Assembly: GCA_964552195.1 (NCBI GenBank)
Contig: CAZKFM010000011.1
Span: 38,195-102,194 of the forward strand
DNA: 64,000 bases
DNA from: CAZKAP01 sp964552195
Lineage (GTDB): Bacteria > Bacteroidota > Bacteroidia > Flavobacteriales > Flavobacteriaceae
Reading direction: 5' to 3'
Part shown: positions 17,132 to 25,712 of the stretch, piece after piece
Position numbering within the stretch: position 1 is the stretch's first letter
How the letters are laid out: every line of letters starts with the position of its first letter
The notes under the pieces: model-generated
Seen by the model: only the letters and a program-made list of their open reading frames with translations
The model's database searches: none
What the model was told of the DNA's origin: nothing
Made by a program: the position numbers and the translations under genes

Positions 17132-18745
17132 TTAATATCCGGTGTTCTGTGTCAGGTTCGGGTTAGTGGCCAGGCTGGCCGTAGGAATCGGGAAAACGTC
17201 GAAGTGATCAGGAATGGCCTGTCCACTGGGTACGTTTCCTTTCCATGCCCAATTGTACGTTCCACCGGTAAATTGTCCGAATCGTATAAGATCCTGTCGG
17301 CGATGGGATTCCCAGTGCAGCTCGCGGCTGCGTTCATCCAATATAAAATCCAGGGTGAGATCACCGGCGGTGATGTTTTGAGAGGAGTCGCCATTGGCCC
17401 GCTCGCGCAGGGCATTCACCAGGTTCAGCGCCGTGGACTGATTACCGCCGCCCCCGCGCAGGAAGCATTCGGCGTACATCAGATGTACGTCTCCGAGGCG
17501 GAACATGGGGAAATCGGCATCACAGAGGGTGATGTCGCTACCCTGTGCTCCGGTGCTGGTCAGGTTGGAAAACTTGGTCATCACATAGCCCTGATCGCGG
17601 TCGGATATGTCCGAAATGTCGGCATCCCGGCCGGCAAACAGTATGTTGTTACGTGAATCACCGGCGAAATCCGTACTTCCCAGGAACAGTTCGGACCATT
17701 CGCGGGTAATGCGAATCGCTCCACCCCAGCCGCCTTCACTGACGCCTATACTCAGTCCGTTGTCCTCGATGCTGCCCACGGCTCCGTTGGTCATTACCGT
17801 GGTCGGGCCGAAGTTCTGTACGGTCTGCCCGTCGGATATTACCGGGAAGATAATCTCGTTACTTCCCTCGTTAACGTCGTTGTCGGCATTGAAGATGTTG
17901 TCGTAATTATCGGCCAGCGTATATCCGGCACCCAGCAGGTTTTCGATATAGGTCATGGCATCGCTGTACCGGTCTTCGCCTACAAACACTTCGGCGTTCA
18001 GGTAAACCTTAGCCAACAGCATCCAGGCTGCTCCGCGGTCTGCGCGGCCCCATTCGTTAGAGCGTGGGGCCTCGAGTTCATCCAGGATAGCCAACAGCTC
18101 GCTCTCCACGTAGGTGAAGAGTTCCGCCCGGCTCGCCTGTGGAGGCTGGAATGCCCCTATAGGATCGGCGTCTGTAACGAAGGGTGCCTTACCGAACAGG
18201 TCCATCAGATGGTAGTAAGCCAGTGCCCTCAGGAAACGGGCTTCAGCCCGGAATACGGGGATCTCGTCTCTTACGGAACCCGTAATGCCCCGGCTGTTGA
18301 GTACACCGTCCTCGGTCTGACGCAGGAAATCGTTGGCGAAGGCGACGCTAAGCATGGCCCTGCCGAAGATACCCGTGAGAATGGGATTGCCGGAGGTCCA
18401 TATGGCGCGGTTCAGTTCGCGTAGCCCCGGGTCGTTCTCATAAGACCAGATGGCCTCGTCTGTGGTAAAGGTCTGCAGATTCATCAGTCCCCGTCCGTAC
18501 TGGCTGGTTCCGGCATCCAGACCCGCTATAAAGGAGGATCCGGTACCATCGGTACCCGTCAGGGCCAGGTTACTGTATACGCCCGCCAGAGCGGATCGGA
18601 ATGCATCGGGATTCTGGAAGAACTCGTCGGCCAGCAAAAGCTGATCGTCTCCAGGTTCCACGTTCAGGTCGTCTTCGCAGGCGAATCCTGCAAGGAGCAA
18701 GCCTGCGACCCAAAAGGTTCTAATAAATGATTGTATTCTTCTCAT
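17132..18745 (-). CDS. susD: SusD/RagB-family nutrient-binding outer-membrane lipoprotein
   Basis: From the ATG at 18745 the product has 537 residues and a lipoprotein signal (LLLAGFAC, Cys23). An earlier Met at 18766 would overlap the susC stop, so the later start is preferred. SusD features include the N-terminal helix with NPDAFRSALAGVYSNL, tetratricopeptide-like helices with EARFLRALAYYHLMDLFG, and the C-terminal FILDERSRELHWESHRRQDLIRFG. SusD forms the lid of the SusC channel and binds the oligosaccharide. The two genes are 10 bp apart and form one unit. Confidence 0.95.
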   Translation of the reverse strand: MRRIQSFIRTFWVAGLLLAGFACEDDLNVEPGDDQLLLADEFFQNPDAFRSALAGVYSNLALTGTDGTGSSFIAGLDAGTSQYGRGLMNLQTFTTDEAIWSYENDPGLRELNRAIWTSGNPILTGIFGRAMLSVAFANDFLRQTEDGVLNSRGITGSVRDEIPVFRAEARFLRALAYYHLMDLFGKAPFVTDADPIGAFQPPQASRAELFTYVESELLAILDELEAPRSNEWGRADRGAAWMLLAKVYLNAEVFVGEDRYSDAMTYIENLLGAGYTLADNYDNIFNADNDVNEGSNEIIFPVISDGQTVQNFGPTTVMTNGAVGSIEDNGLSIGVSEGGWGGAIRITREWSELFLGSTDFAGDSRNNILFAGRDADISDISDRDQGYVMTKFSNLTSTGAQGSDITLCDADFPMFRLGDVHLMYAECFLRGGGGNQSTALNLVNALRERANGDSSQNITAGDLTLDFILDERSRELHWESHRRQDLIRFGQFTGGTYNWAWKGNVPSGQAIPDHFDVFPIPTASLATNPNLTQNTGY

Positions 18746-18755
18746 AACTGTTTTT

Positions 18756-21707
18756 TTATAAGCCAATGTTTAGACCCAGCAGGACCGTGCGTGCTCTGGG
18801 GAAAATGGTATTGTCGATGCCACCTATGATCTCGGGATCGATACCGCTGTAGTTAGTAATCACGAAGGCATTCTGCACCCCGGCCCAGACGCGGGCCCGG
18901 GTTCCATCGCCGAAGGCATCCGGGAAGGAATAACCCACTGTAATGTTATCCATCCTGAGGAAGGAGGCATTTTCTACATACAAGTCGGAAAGGATTACAT
19001 CTGCCGTGTTGACGAAGTTGGTCTCTAGTACGCTTACAGGCAGGTTTGCGGGCACCTGGTTGTCCCCGATCAGGCTGTATTGAGCGTTGGAGGAATTGAC
19101 GTTGTTGTACACATATCCACCGAATGCGGCCCTCATGTTGAAGGAGAAATCCCAGTTTTTGTAGCTGAAGTTACTCAGCATGCCCAGGGTTACGTCGTGA
19201 TCCGGATTTCGGTAAATGTAACGGTCGTCCAAAGTAATCTGCCCGTCCCCGTTCAGGTCGGAGTAGGCACCTTCAATAGGCCTTCCGTTGCTGTCGTATA
19301 TTTGATTGAACACGTAGAACGAGTTGGGAGCGAAGCCTTCGCGCTGCAACTGTATAGTGTTTCCGGTTCCCCCGGCTATGCCTCCAACGGGTACATCTGC
19401 CCCCAGGGCCAGTCGATCTACGACCCGGTCCAGATAGGTGGCGTTAACGTTTACGTTCCAGTTCAGGTCGGCGGTGCGCAATATGTCCGCGTTAATACCC
19501 ACTTCCAGACCTTCAACCGTCAGATCCCCGATATTCTGAGGTCCGCTGTTGCTGAAGTTGGACCCGTCCGCTATGGGTGCGAAGGCCAGTAGGTTTTCAG
19601 ATTCCTTGCGGAAAACGTCGACAGAGCCGCTGATGCGCTGGTTCAAGAGCCCGAAGTCCATACCGACGTTGTAGGTCGTAGTCTCCTCCCATTGCAGTTC
19701 CTCGTTTCGGAATCCGGGGACGCCGATCAAAATAGGTGTCTGTCCGAAGATATACTGCGATTGGGGCTGTCCCTGTATGTAGCGCTGCAGGAACTGGTCC
19801 TCCACGCCTATGTCCTGCTGACCGGTTACCCCCCAGCTCGCGCGGAACTTCAGGTTGGAGATCAGCTTGGAGTCTTTTAGGAAGCCTTCATCGCTTACCC
19901 TCCAGGCGAAGGCCGCAGCGGGGAAATTACCCCAGCGGTTTTGTTCGCTGAATCGGGAGGTACCATCGCGTGTGTAGGAGAAGGTAAAGAAGTACTTATC
20001 GAAGAACGAGAAGTTCGTACGACCGATATAGGTGACCAGTACCACGTCGGTACGGGTATCCGTACGCGGCTCGGAACCCGCTTGAGGATCCCTCTGATCC
20101 TGAGTAGTGAAGGCATCCTGCTCGAACTTCTGGTAATTGTAAATACCCTGTATGTCGAAGTCGAAGTCACCCAGGTCCTTCTCATAAAGCAGAGATCCGT
20201 TGAACTGTGTGTTTTTCAGATAACTGGTGTAATCCGTTTTGGATCCGACGAACTGGTTCTCGAAATTGGTGGCCCGACTCTGGGCGGATCGTTCGTTGAA
20301 TCCTTCACCGTAGGATTCGTCATAGCCCAGGTTTACTTCCCCGGTAAGGCCTTCGAGTCCATGGAACTTATAGACCAGATTCACGTTTCCGAATACCCTG
20401 CGCACATTACTGCTATTGTCTACCTGTAACAGGTTGGCTACCGGGTTAAAAGGCGTCTGGGGAATCAGGTCGTTCCCATCCAGAACTCCGTCGTTATTAT
20501 CGCGGTAAAACTCGAAGAAGCCTCCGAAGGGAGAGTTGGGATCGTAAACCGGTACAGTGGGATTAAAGCGCAGTGCTGTGCCTTCTACCCCTTCCGCAAA
20601 GCGGTTTTGTACGAAGGAAGCATTCGCGTTGATGTTTATTTTCAGGTGATCGTCGAACAGACTGGGGTTGATGGCCACGCTGACATTGCTCCGCTTAAAG
20701 TTGGAAGTCAGACGAAGACCGTCCTGATCGATATGGCCGGCAGACAGTCGAACCGGAACGCCCGCAAGCGCTCCGCGTATACTTATATTATTATCGGTCT
20801 GCAGGGCCCCCTGGTAGATTTCGTTCTGCCAGTTGGTATCTGCATTTCCGATCAGTGAAAAGAAGTCATCGTTAGGGGTTATGGTACCCAGGCTCGCCTG
20901 ACGGGCCACCAGCTGCTTATAGGCTTCGGCTCCGAACACATCGTAAGTGCGGGCGACGGATTGTATACCCATGGTGCTGTTGTAATCGATGCTCAGATTT
21001 CGGCTACCCTTCTTGGTAGTGATGATAATCACACCATTGGAAGCTCGCGATCCGTAAACGGCCGTGGCCGAGGCGTCCTTCAGTACGGAGAAGGATTCGA
21101 TGTCGGCAGGGTTCAGGTCCGAGAGGATGTTACGTCCACCCCCTACGGTCTGATTGGTGATCGGCAGGCCGTCGATGATGATCAGCGGATCGTTGTTGGC
21201 ATTCAGTGATGAACCTCCCCGTATCCGGATTTGTGAACCCGCACCGGGGCCTCCGTTCGAGGTAATGTTTACACCCGCTACCCGTCCCTGGAGGAGGTTA
21301 TCCGGGGTCACTATGTTACCCTGGTTGAAGTCTTCGGTGGTTACGGCGGCTACCGAACCGGTCGCATCCTTGACCGTGGTCGTACCGTATCCGATGACCA
21401 CAACCTCATCCAGCTGCTGAGCATCTTCTCTCAGGTTGACGTTGACCACCGAACTGCTCACCGTTACCTCTTGGGTGATAAAGCCGATGTAGGAAAACAC
21501 CAGCACATCCCCGTTATTGGCAGGAATCGAGAATTCACCGTCGAAGTTGGTGCTGGTTCCCGTACTCGTGCCCTTGACCACCACACTGGCGCCCGGTAGG
21601 GGATCGCCGGTGGCAGCATCCTTGACAGTACCACTTACCTGTTGTGCCTGCACGAACCATGCAAAGAACAACGCGCTTAGGGTTAGAATGGTTTTTTTAG
21701 CGTACAT
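18756..21707 (-). CDS. susC: SusC/RagA-family TonB-linked outer-membrane importer
   Basis: The 983-residue protein has a signal peptide (to about 22), a CarboxypepD_reg-like Ig domain (VSGTVKDAATGDPLPGASV to about 100), a TonB box region (LDEVVVIGYGTT), the plug with IRIRGGSSLNANNDPL and ASATAVYGSRASNGVI, and a long 22-strand barrel ending TVLLGLNIGL. It takes up malto-oligosaccharides with SusD, energised by TonB. Starch as the substrate is inferred from the SusE modules and the GH13 amylase in the same locus. It is the first gene of the leftward unit and faces the LacI-type regulator across 236 bp. Confidence 0.95.
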   Translation of the reverse strand: MYAKKTILTLSALFFAWFVQAQQVSGTVKDAATGDPLPGASVVVKGTSTGTSTNFDGEFSIPANNGDVLVFSYIGFITQEVTVSSSVVNVNLREDAQQLDEVVVIGYGTTTVKDATGSVAAVTTEDFNQGNIVTPDNLLQGRVAGVNITSNGGPGAGSQIRIRGGSSLNANNDPLIIIDGLPITNQTVGGGRNILSDLNPADIESFSVLKDASATAVYGSRASNGVIIITTKKGSRNLSIDYNSTMGIQSVARTYDVFGAEAYKQLVARQASLGTITPNDDFFSLIGNADTNWQNEIYQGALQTDNNISIRGALAGVPVRLSAGHIDQDGLRLTSNFKRSNVSVAINPSLFDDHLKININANASFVQNRFAEGVEGTALRFNPTVPVYDPNSPFGGFFEFYRDNNDGVLDGNDLIPQTPFNPVANLLQVDNSSNVRRVFGNVNLVYKFHGLEGLTGEVNLGYDESYGEGFNERSAQSRATNFENQFVGSKTDYTSYLKNTQFNGSLLYEKDLGDFDFDIQGIYNYQKFEQDAFTTQDQRDPQAGSEPRTDTRTDVVLVTYIGRTNFSFFDKYFFTFSYTRDGTSRFSEQNRWGNFPAAAFAWRVSDEGFLKDSKLISNLKFRASWGVTGQQDIGVEDQFLQRYIQGQPQSQYIFGQTPILIGVPGFRNEELQWEETTTYNVGMDFGLLNQRISGSVDVFRKESENLLAFAPIADGSNFSNSGPQNIGDLTVEGLEVGINADILRTADLNWNVNVNATYLDRVVDRLALGADVPVGGIAGGTGNTIQLQREGFAPNSFYVFNQIYDSNGRPIEGAYSDLNGDGQITLDDRYIYRNPDHDVTLGMLSNFSYKNWDFSFNMRAAFGGYVYNNVNSSNAQYSLIGDNQVPANLPVSVLETNFVNTADVILSDLYVENASFLRMDNITVGYSFPDAFGDGTRARVWAGVQNAFVITNYSGIDPEIIGGIDNTIFPRARTVLLGLNIGL

Positions 21708-21807
21708 ACTTTAGAAATTCGAATTAGTTTAGGTTGCCTTAAAAAGCACAGGTAATTTACATATCATTAACAGTTAAAAAAAGAACTTGAATTAGAAAAT
21801 TCACATC

Positions 21808-21815
21808 AAACGTTT
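21808..21815. promoter_or_regulatory. Candidate LacI-family operator (AAACGTTT)
   Basis: AAACGTTT is an 8-bp perfect palindrome with the central CpG typical of LacI/GalR operators. It sits about midway between susC (start 21707) and the LacI-type gene (start 21944). A second near-palindrome, TTTACGTTAAA, lies just to its right (21820-21830), and TTAACAGTTAA lies at 21767-21777. The choice of operator is an inference. Confidence 0.45.
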
Positions 21816-21917
21816 TCTGTTTACGTTAAATATTCACAGATTGACAAAACAGGTCCATATTTCTGAGAATATAGTGGATTTGGCCGAAAAATTCGGGAAG
21901 ATCGCCTGCTTGTGTAG

Positions 21918-21925
21918 TATGTTTG
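21918..21925 (+). promoter_or_regulatory. -7 promoter box of the LacI-type regulator
   Basis: TATGTTTG matches the Bacteroidota consensus TAnnTTTG. It would give a transcript start some 12 nt before the ATG at 21944, hence a very short leader. No good TTG box is seen about 20 bp upstream. Confidence 0.4.
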
Positions 21926-21943
21926 CATTCAGAGTTAAACAAA

Positions 21944-23020
21944 ATGAGGTCACGTATCACGCTTAAGGCGATCGCTCAGGAGCTAGGAGTTTCGATATCA
22001 ACGGTTTCCAAGGCGCTCCACAACCACAAGGACATCAGCCTGGAGAACCGCAAGCGGATACAGAATTACGCAAGGGAGCACAATTACCAGCCGAACAGTG
22101 TGGCCCTGAATCTCAAGAACCGGCATACCCGAAAAATAGGGGTCATCATACCGGAGATTGTGCACTATTTTTTCTCTGAAGTCATAGCTGGTGTAGAAGA
22201 GATTGCTCAGGCCAACGGATATCAGGTACTCATAGGGGTATCCAACGAGTCGGTCATACGCGAAGCCTTCAACCTTGATATGATGTTGTCTTCCGGCGTG
22301 GATGGTTTCCTCATTTCCCTGTCTAAGGAGACATTTCGAAACCAGGAACGGGCCCATCTGGACAATCTGCTGCAGGAAGGGGTCCCTGTTGTCATGTTTG
22401 ACCGTGTGATGGAACAGCTCATGTGCCATCAGGTCGTCATAGACGATTACGAGAGCGGATACCGCTCTGCGCAATACCTGCTGGAACGCGGATGCCGCCG
22501 CATACTGATCATTTCCACAGAGGACTATCTCCGGATCGGTAACCTGCGCAGTCGGGGGGCTCAGAAGGCTATAGAGGACTGGGGGCTGGAGTGGGACAAG
22601 AAGCTGGAGTTAGCCGTGGACTACAGGGAGGGTTTGCTCGAGAACAGCAAGCACATGGAGGAACAGATTGGAAAGGTTTTCGATGCCTTTCCCGATATAG
22701 ATGGAGTATTCTGTGTAAACGAAGTGGCAGCCTTTACCGCTCTGAACATTGCAATGGATCGGGGTAAACGCATACCCGAGGATCTTCAGATCATTGGATT
22801 CTCCAATGGCATACTGTCGAAATTATCCAGGCCCCAGCTCACCACGGTCGATCAGCACGGAAAGGAAATTGGCCGAAGGGCAGCCCAGGTACTCATCGAT
22901 CAGCTGAAATCGGATAGTCAGCCTGAGGCATTCAGCAAGTATCTGGTTCATACTGACATTATAGCGCGAAGCAGTACCCTGCCTAAAGCCGAAGACGGGG
23001 ATGAACGTTCAGGAGCTTGA
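21944..23020 (+). CDS. LacI/GalR-family transcriptional regulator of the starch locus
   Basis: The protein has 358 residues from the ATG at 21944. A TTG codon 21 bp upstream keeps the frame but precedes the conserved domain. The N-terminal helix-turn-helix ITLKAIAQELGVSISTVSKALHNH is followed by the hinge and a periplasmic-binding-like sensor domain beginning IGVIIPEIVHYFF. Such regulators bind a sugar or sugar phosphate. Divergent placement next to susC makes control of the starch locus likely, in place of the SusR system of Bacteroides. Its 3' end overlaps the convergent DUF2452 gene by 12 bp. Confidence 0.93.
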   Translation: MRSRITLKAIAQELGVSISTVSKALHNHKDISLENRKRIQNYAREHNYQPNSVALNLKNRHTRKIGVIIPEIVHYFFSEVIAGVEEIAQANGYQVLIGVSNESVIREAFNLDMMLSSGVDGFLISLSKETFRNQERAHLDNLLQEGVPVVMFDRVMEQLMCHQVVIDDYESGYRSAQYLLERGCRRILIISTEDYLRIGNLRSRGAQKAIEDWGLEWDKKLELAVDYREGLLENSKHMEEQIGKVFDAFPDIDGVFCVNEVAAFTALNIAMDRGKRIPEDLQIIGFSNGILSKLSRPQLTTVDQHGKEIGRRAAQVLIDQLKSDSQPEAFSKYLVHTDIIARSSTLPKAEDGDERSGA

Positions 23021-23446
23021 GATCCGCGCTTCCGATCCCGTTGACCGATCCAGGCGAAGCCAGCTGAAATCGGATTCCAGGCGGAAGCTGCCCAGGTGTT
23101 CAAAACGGCATTCTTCCGGTGCGATTACGGACAAGAACGCCTGCTGCTGCGAGTCCCGGTAAAGGTGATACGCTTTTCCCACCACGGGCTCGAAATTAAA
23201 CCGGGCGTTGTACACCAGTTGATTGTACTCGAGTCGCTCTTTCAGGATTTCGTATTGACGCCTGATCTCTTCAAATTCAGCTGCGAGCTTGTCATTGACG
23301 GCCTTTGAGCCTTGGCGCTTCCATCCGGTGAGCTGCTGGGGAACAATGCGCGGGGCCGAACGGTCGGTAGCATAGGGTCTGAGGAAGGCATCGTAACGCT
23401 GAGTGCCCTCGTTGTAGACGACCGAATCGGGTTTCTTCTGGCTCAT
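23009..23446 (-). CDS. DUF2452-family protein
   Basis: The 145-residue soluble protein matches DUF2452, a family also found in animals (C1orf50-like). Conserved stretches are KPDSVVYNEG near the start, WKRQGSKAVND, ELVYNARFNFEP-like ENQLVYNARF context around residue 75, VGKAYHLYRD, and LSVIAPEECRFEHLGSF. Function is unknown. It is the last gene of the PTPS-folE-gpx operon (9 bp after gpx) and overlaps the convergent lacI-type gene at the stop codons. Confidence 0.85.
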   Translation of the reverse strand: MSQKKPDSVVYNEGTQRYDAFLRPYATDRSAPRIVPQQLTGWKRQGSKAVNDKLAAEFEEIRRQYEILKERLEYNQLVYNARFNFEPVVGKAYHLYRDSQQQAFLSVIAPEECRFEHLGSFRLESDFSWLRLDRSTGSEARISSS

Positions 23447-23455
23447 TAGCTGACT

Positions 23456-24001
23456 TTAGTCCTTAAGCAAGGAGGTAATCTTCCGGCTCTCGGGAGAAGT
23501 AGTGGAGGCAAAGCTGCCAATCAATTTGCCCCCTGGACTAATGAGAAATTTGTGGAAGTTCCAGAGTATGCGGCTATTTCGTACCCCGTTGAGTTCCTTG
23601 CGCGTCAGCCAGCGATACAGCGGATGTGCTGCACTTCCTTTAACCTTGAGTTTAGCCGTCATGGGAAAGGTCACCCGGAACTCCCGGCTGCAGAACTCCT
23701 GTATTTCCTCTTCACTTCCGGGCTCCTGCCCTCCGAACTGGTTGCAGGGAGCACCTATAACCACAAGTCGGTCGCTAAACTCCTGGTATAAACGTTCCAG
23801 AGCCGCGTACTGGCCGGTAAAACCGCATTCGGAGGCTACATTGACGAACAGGAGGAATTTGCCCTTGAGCGGTTCCCAATCGATGGGGTTTCCTTCGATG
23901 CCCTGAACCTCTATGTCGTAGAGGGATGGCCTGGAATTTTGAGATTCGCCGCGATTCCTGAGCTTATCGAAAGCCGAAGTCGAATTAAGTAGCCAGCCCA
24001 T
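23456..24001 (-). CDS. Glutathione peroxidase-family thiol peroxidase
   Basis: The ATG at 24001 gives 181 residues and lies 4 bp past the folE stop. An upstream in-frame Met at 24067 would lie inside folE. The peroxidatic Cys59 lies in NVASECGFTGQY, followed by the APCNQFGGQEPGS motif (Cys86, Gln88) and WNFHKFL with the catalytic Trp and Asn. These are the family tetrad positions, with Cys in place of selenocysteine. Bacterial enzymes of this type usually take electrons from thioredoxin. It removes hydroperoxides in the cytoplasm. No signal peptide is seen. Confidence 0.92.
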   Translation of the reverse strand: MGWLLNSTSAFDKLRNRGESQNSRPSLYDIEVQGIEGNPIDWEPLKGKFLLFVNVASECGFTGQYAALERLYQEFSDRLVVIGAPCNQFGGQEPGSEEEIQEFCSREFRVTFPMTAKLKVKGSAAHPLYRWLTRKELNGVRNSRILWNFHKFLISPGGKLIGSFASTTSPESRKITSLLKD

Positions 24002-24005
24002 AGAT

Positions 24006-24704
24006 TTATTTAAGGTTACAGAGGTAATCCTGTAGTTCCCTCCGTTTATCCTGGTTTTCAAAAGCACCCGAATAGAAAGAGGTTACCGTGGATGAGGTAT
24101 CGTCCTTTACTCCCCGCGATGCCACGCAGAGGTGTTTGGCATCGATGATCACGGCTACATCCTTAGTGCCCAGGGCTTCGATCAGCTCACTGCCTATCTG
24201 ATTGGTCATGCGCTCCTGTACCTGAGGACGTTTCGCATAGTACTGAACGATTCGATTCAGCTTGGAGAGCCCTATGACCTTTCCGGATGAAATGTAGGCG
24301 ACATGGGCCTTGCCAATGATCGGTACAAAATGGTGCTCGCAGTTTGAATAAAAACTGATGTCACGCTCCACGAGCATCTGATTGTAGTTGTACTTATTGT
24401 CGAACAGGGCCACCTTAGGTTTGTTGGCGGGATCGAGTCCGGAGAAGATTTCTTCGATGTACATCTTGGCCACCCGCTCGGGTGTACCTTTCAGAGAATC
24501 ATCCGATAGGTCAAGCCCCATAATTTCCATTATACCCTTGAAGTGAGCGGCGATGCGCTTTTTCTTGGATTCGTTGCTCTCCTCAAATGCATCGGATCGC
24601 ATGGGTGTGTCCAGACCTGTGTACAGGTGGTCATCACCTATTTCTTCCGGGGTCAAATTACTGGCCTTAAGCAGGGTATTCAACACGGTTTCTTGCGGTT
24701 TCAT
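24006..24704 (-). CDS. folE: GTP cyclohydrolase I
   Basis: The 232-residue protein contains the zinc ligands Cys122 and His125 (SNCEHHFVPI) and Cys193 (HLCVASRG), and the core YAKRPQVQERMTNQI. It opens the ring of GTP to give 7,8-dihydroneopterin triphosphate. The start overlaps the end of the upstream PTPS-like gene by 38 bp, so the two are translationally linked. The pair makes a 6-substituted tetrahydropterin precursor rather than serving folate alone. Confidence 0.96.
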   Translation of the reverse strand: MKPQETVLNTLLKASNLTPEEIGDDHLYTGLDTPMRSDAFEESNESKKKRIAAHFKGIMEIMGLDLSDDSLKGTPERVAKMYIEEIFSGLDPANKPKVALFDNKYNYNQMLVERDISFYSNCEHHFVPIIGKAHVAYISSGKVIGLSKLNRIVQYYAKRPQVQERMTNQIGSELIEALGTKDVAVIIDAKHLCVASRGVKDDTSSTVTSFYSGAFENQDKRRELQDYLCNLK

Positions 24705-25101
24705 AAAGGGTAATTTTCAATTCGAGTTCATCGTCTAAATGAGGCCTGAGCCTCTCGAATATCCTTCGGGCGATATTTTCAGCCGTAGGATTCAGGCGTT
24801 CGAAATCTGGTACTTCCAGATTGAGGTTCTTGTGGTCGAAGGGTTCGGTTACTTCGCGCTTAATCAGGTCCGACAGGACTTTTGCGTCCATGACGTAACC
24901 GGTATCCGGCTTACAGTATCCCGTGACTTTGACCTCCAGATCGTAATTATGACCGTGATAGTTGGGATTATTGCATTTCCCGAATACCTTCTGGTTCATC
25001 TCGTCCGACCACTCCGGGTTGTGTAACCGGTGCGCCGCATTGAAGTGTTCCTTTCTAATAACAGCCGTCTTATGATCCTGCTGGTTCCTTAATGAACTCA
25101 T
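24667..25101 (-). CDS. 6-pyruvoyl/6-carboxy-tetrahydropterin synthase family protein
   Basis: The 144-residue protein carries the zinc ligands His24 (HFNAAH), His49 and His51 (YHGHNYD), and the catalytic Cys43 in FGKCNNPN. The stretch FGKCNNPNxHGHNY is close to eukaryotic 6-pyruvoyl-tetrahydropterin synthase, and the C-terminal YETARNRVEY matches its YET motif. QueD-type 6-carboxytetrahydropterin synthase (queuosine path) is the alternative. No other queuosine genes lie near. The neighbouring folE supplies its substrate. It is the first gene of the operon and starts 40 bp from a perfect inverted repeat. Confidence 0.9.
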   Translation of the reverse strand: MSSLRNQQDHKTAVIRKEHFNAAHRLHNPEWSDEMNQKVFGKCNNPNYHGHNYDLEVKVTGYCKPDTGYVMDAKVLSDLIKREVTEPFDHKNLNLEVPDFERLNPTAENIARRIFERLRPHLDDELELKITLYETARNRVEYPA

Positions 25102-25140
25102 TTAGACATTTTGTAGGCCAAATATCGGAAACCCATCTCG

Positions 25141-25176
25141 TATTGTTTAATAAAATATGTTAAAGATTAAACAATA
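25141..25176. promoter_or_regulatory. 11-bp perfect inverted repeat upstream of the pterin operon
   Basis: TATTGTTTAAT (25141-25151) and ATTAAACAATA (25166-25176) are exact complements with a 14-nt spacer. The repeat lies 40-75 bp before the PTPS-like start codon, where a promoter is expected. It has no GC and no flanking T-run, so it looks like an operator for a dimeric regulator rather than a terminator. Confidence 0.5.
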
Positions 25177-25292
25177 TTACTGAGGTGCCTTCTCACTTTC
25201 GTTTTGGCCCGTAGTGAGGTAAGTAGGATGGCGTCTGTAATCCTTACAAATGCATAGTTTGAAAGAAGGCACAGATGCTAAGGATCTGGAGC

Positions 25293-25709
25293 TTAATGAG
25301 GTAATCGGGGCTTCAAAAGGCCGTAAACAAAGGTGCCCAGTATGGCTGAAGCCAACACGATGAGAACGGGCCAATATCCCGCGCCCACCAGTGTGTACAT
25401 CGGTCCCGGACATGCCCCTGACAGTCCCCATCCCAGCCCGAAGAGGGCCCCGCCAATCAGCGTGCGGTAGTAGCCTTTTTCCTTGGGAGCGATCTGTATG
25501 GGTTCTCCCTGAAAGTCCCGGGCCTTAGTCCTTTTGATGTATTGCGTCCCTGCCAGGCCAATAGCCACTGCCGAACCGATGATGCCGTACATATGAAAGG
25601 ATTCAAACTGAAACATCTCGTAAATTCGAAACCAGGATGCCGCCTCGGATTTGTACATGATGATGCCAAAAACGGTTCCGGTAAGTATATAGTAGAGGGT
25701 CTTTTTCAT
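25293..25709 (-). CDS. YeeE/YedE-family membrane protein, second half (DUF6691-type)
   Basis: This 138-residue protein has about four membrane helices and the conserved loop GLSGACPGPMYTLVGAG, whose Cys matches those that carry thiosulfate through TsuA/YeeE. It is the C-terminal half of a transporter that is one chain in many bacteria. The partner half ends 3 bp upstream, so both are made together. The likely job is import of thiosulfate or transfer of sulfane sulfur across the inner membrane. Confidence 0.88.
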   Translation of the reverse strand: MKKTLYYILTGTVFGIIMYKSEAASWFRIYEMFQFESFHMYGIIGSAVAIGLAGTQYIKRTKARDFQGEPIQIAPKEKGYYRTLIGGALFGLGWGLSGACPGPMYTLVGAGYWPVLIVLASAILGTFVYGLLKPRLPH

Positions 25710-25712
25710 GAT

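Noticed and set aside
25177..25431. Minus-strand frame of 84 codons at the end of the YeeE pair
   Set aside because: It overlaps the YeeE second half in another frame and has no family match.
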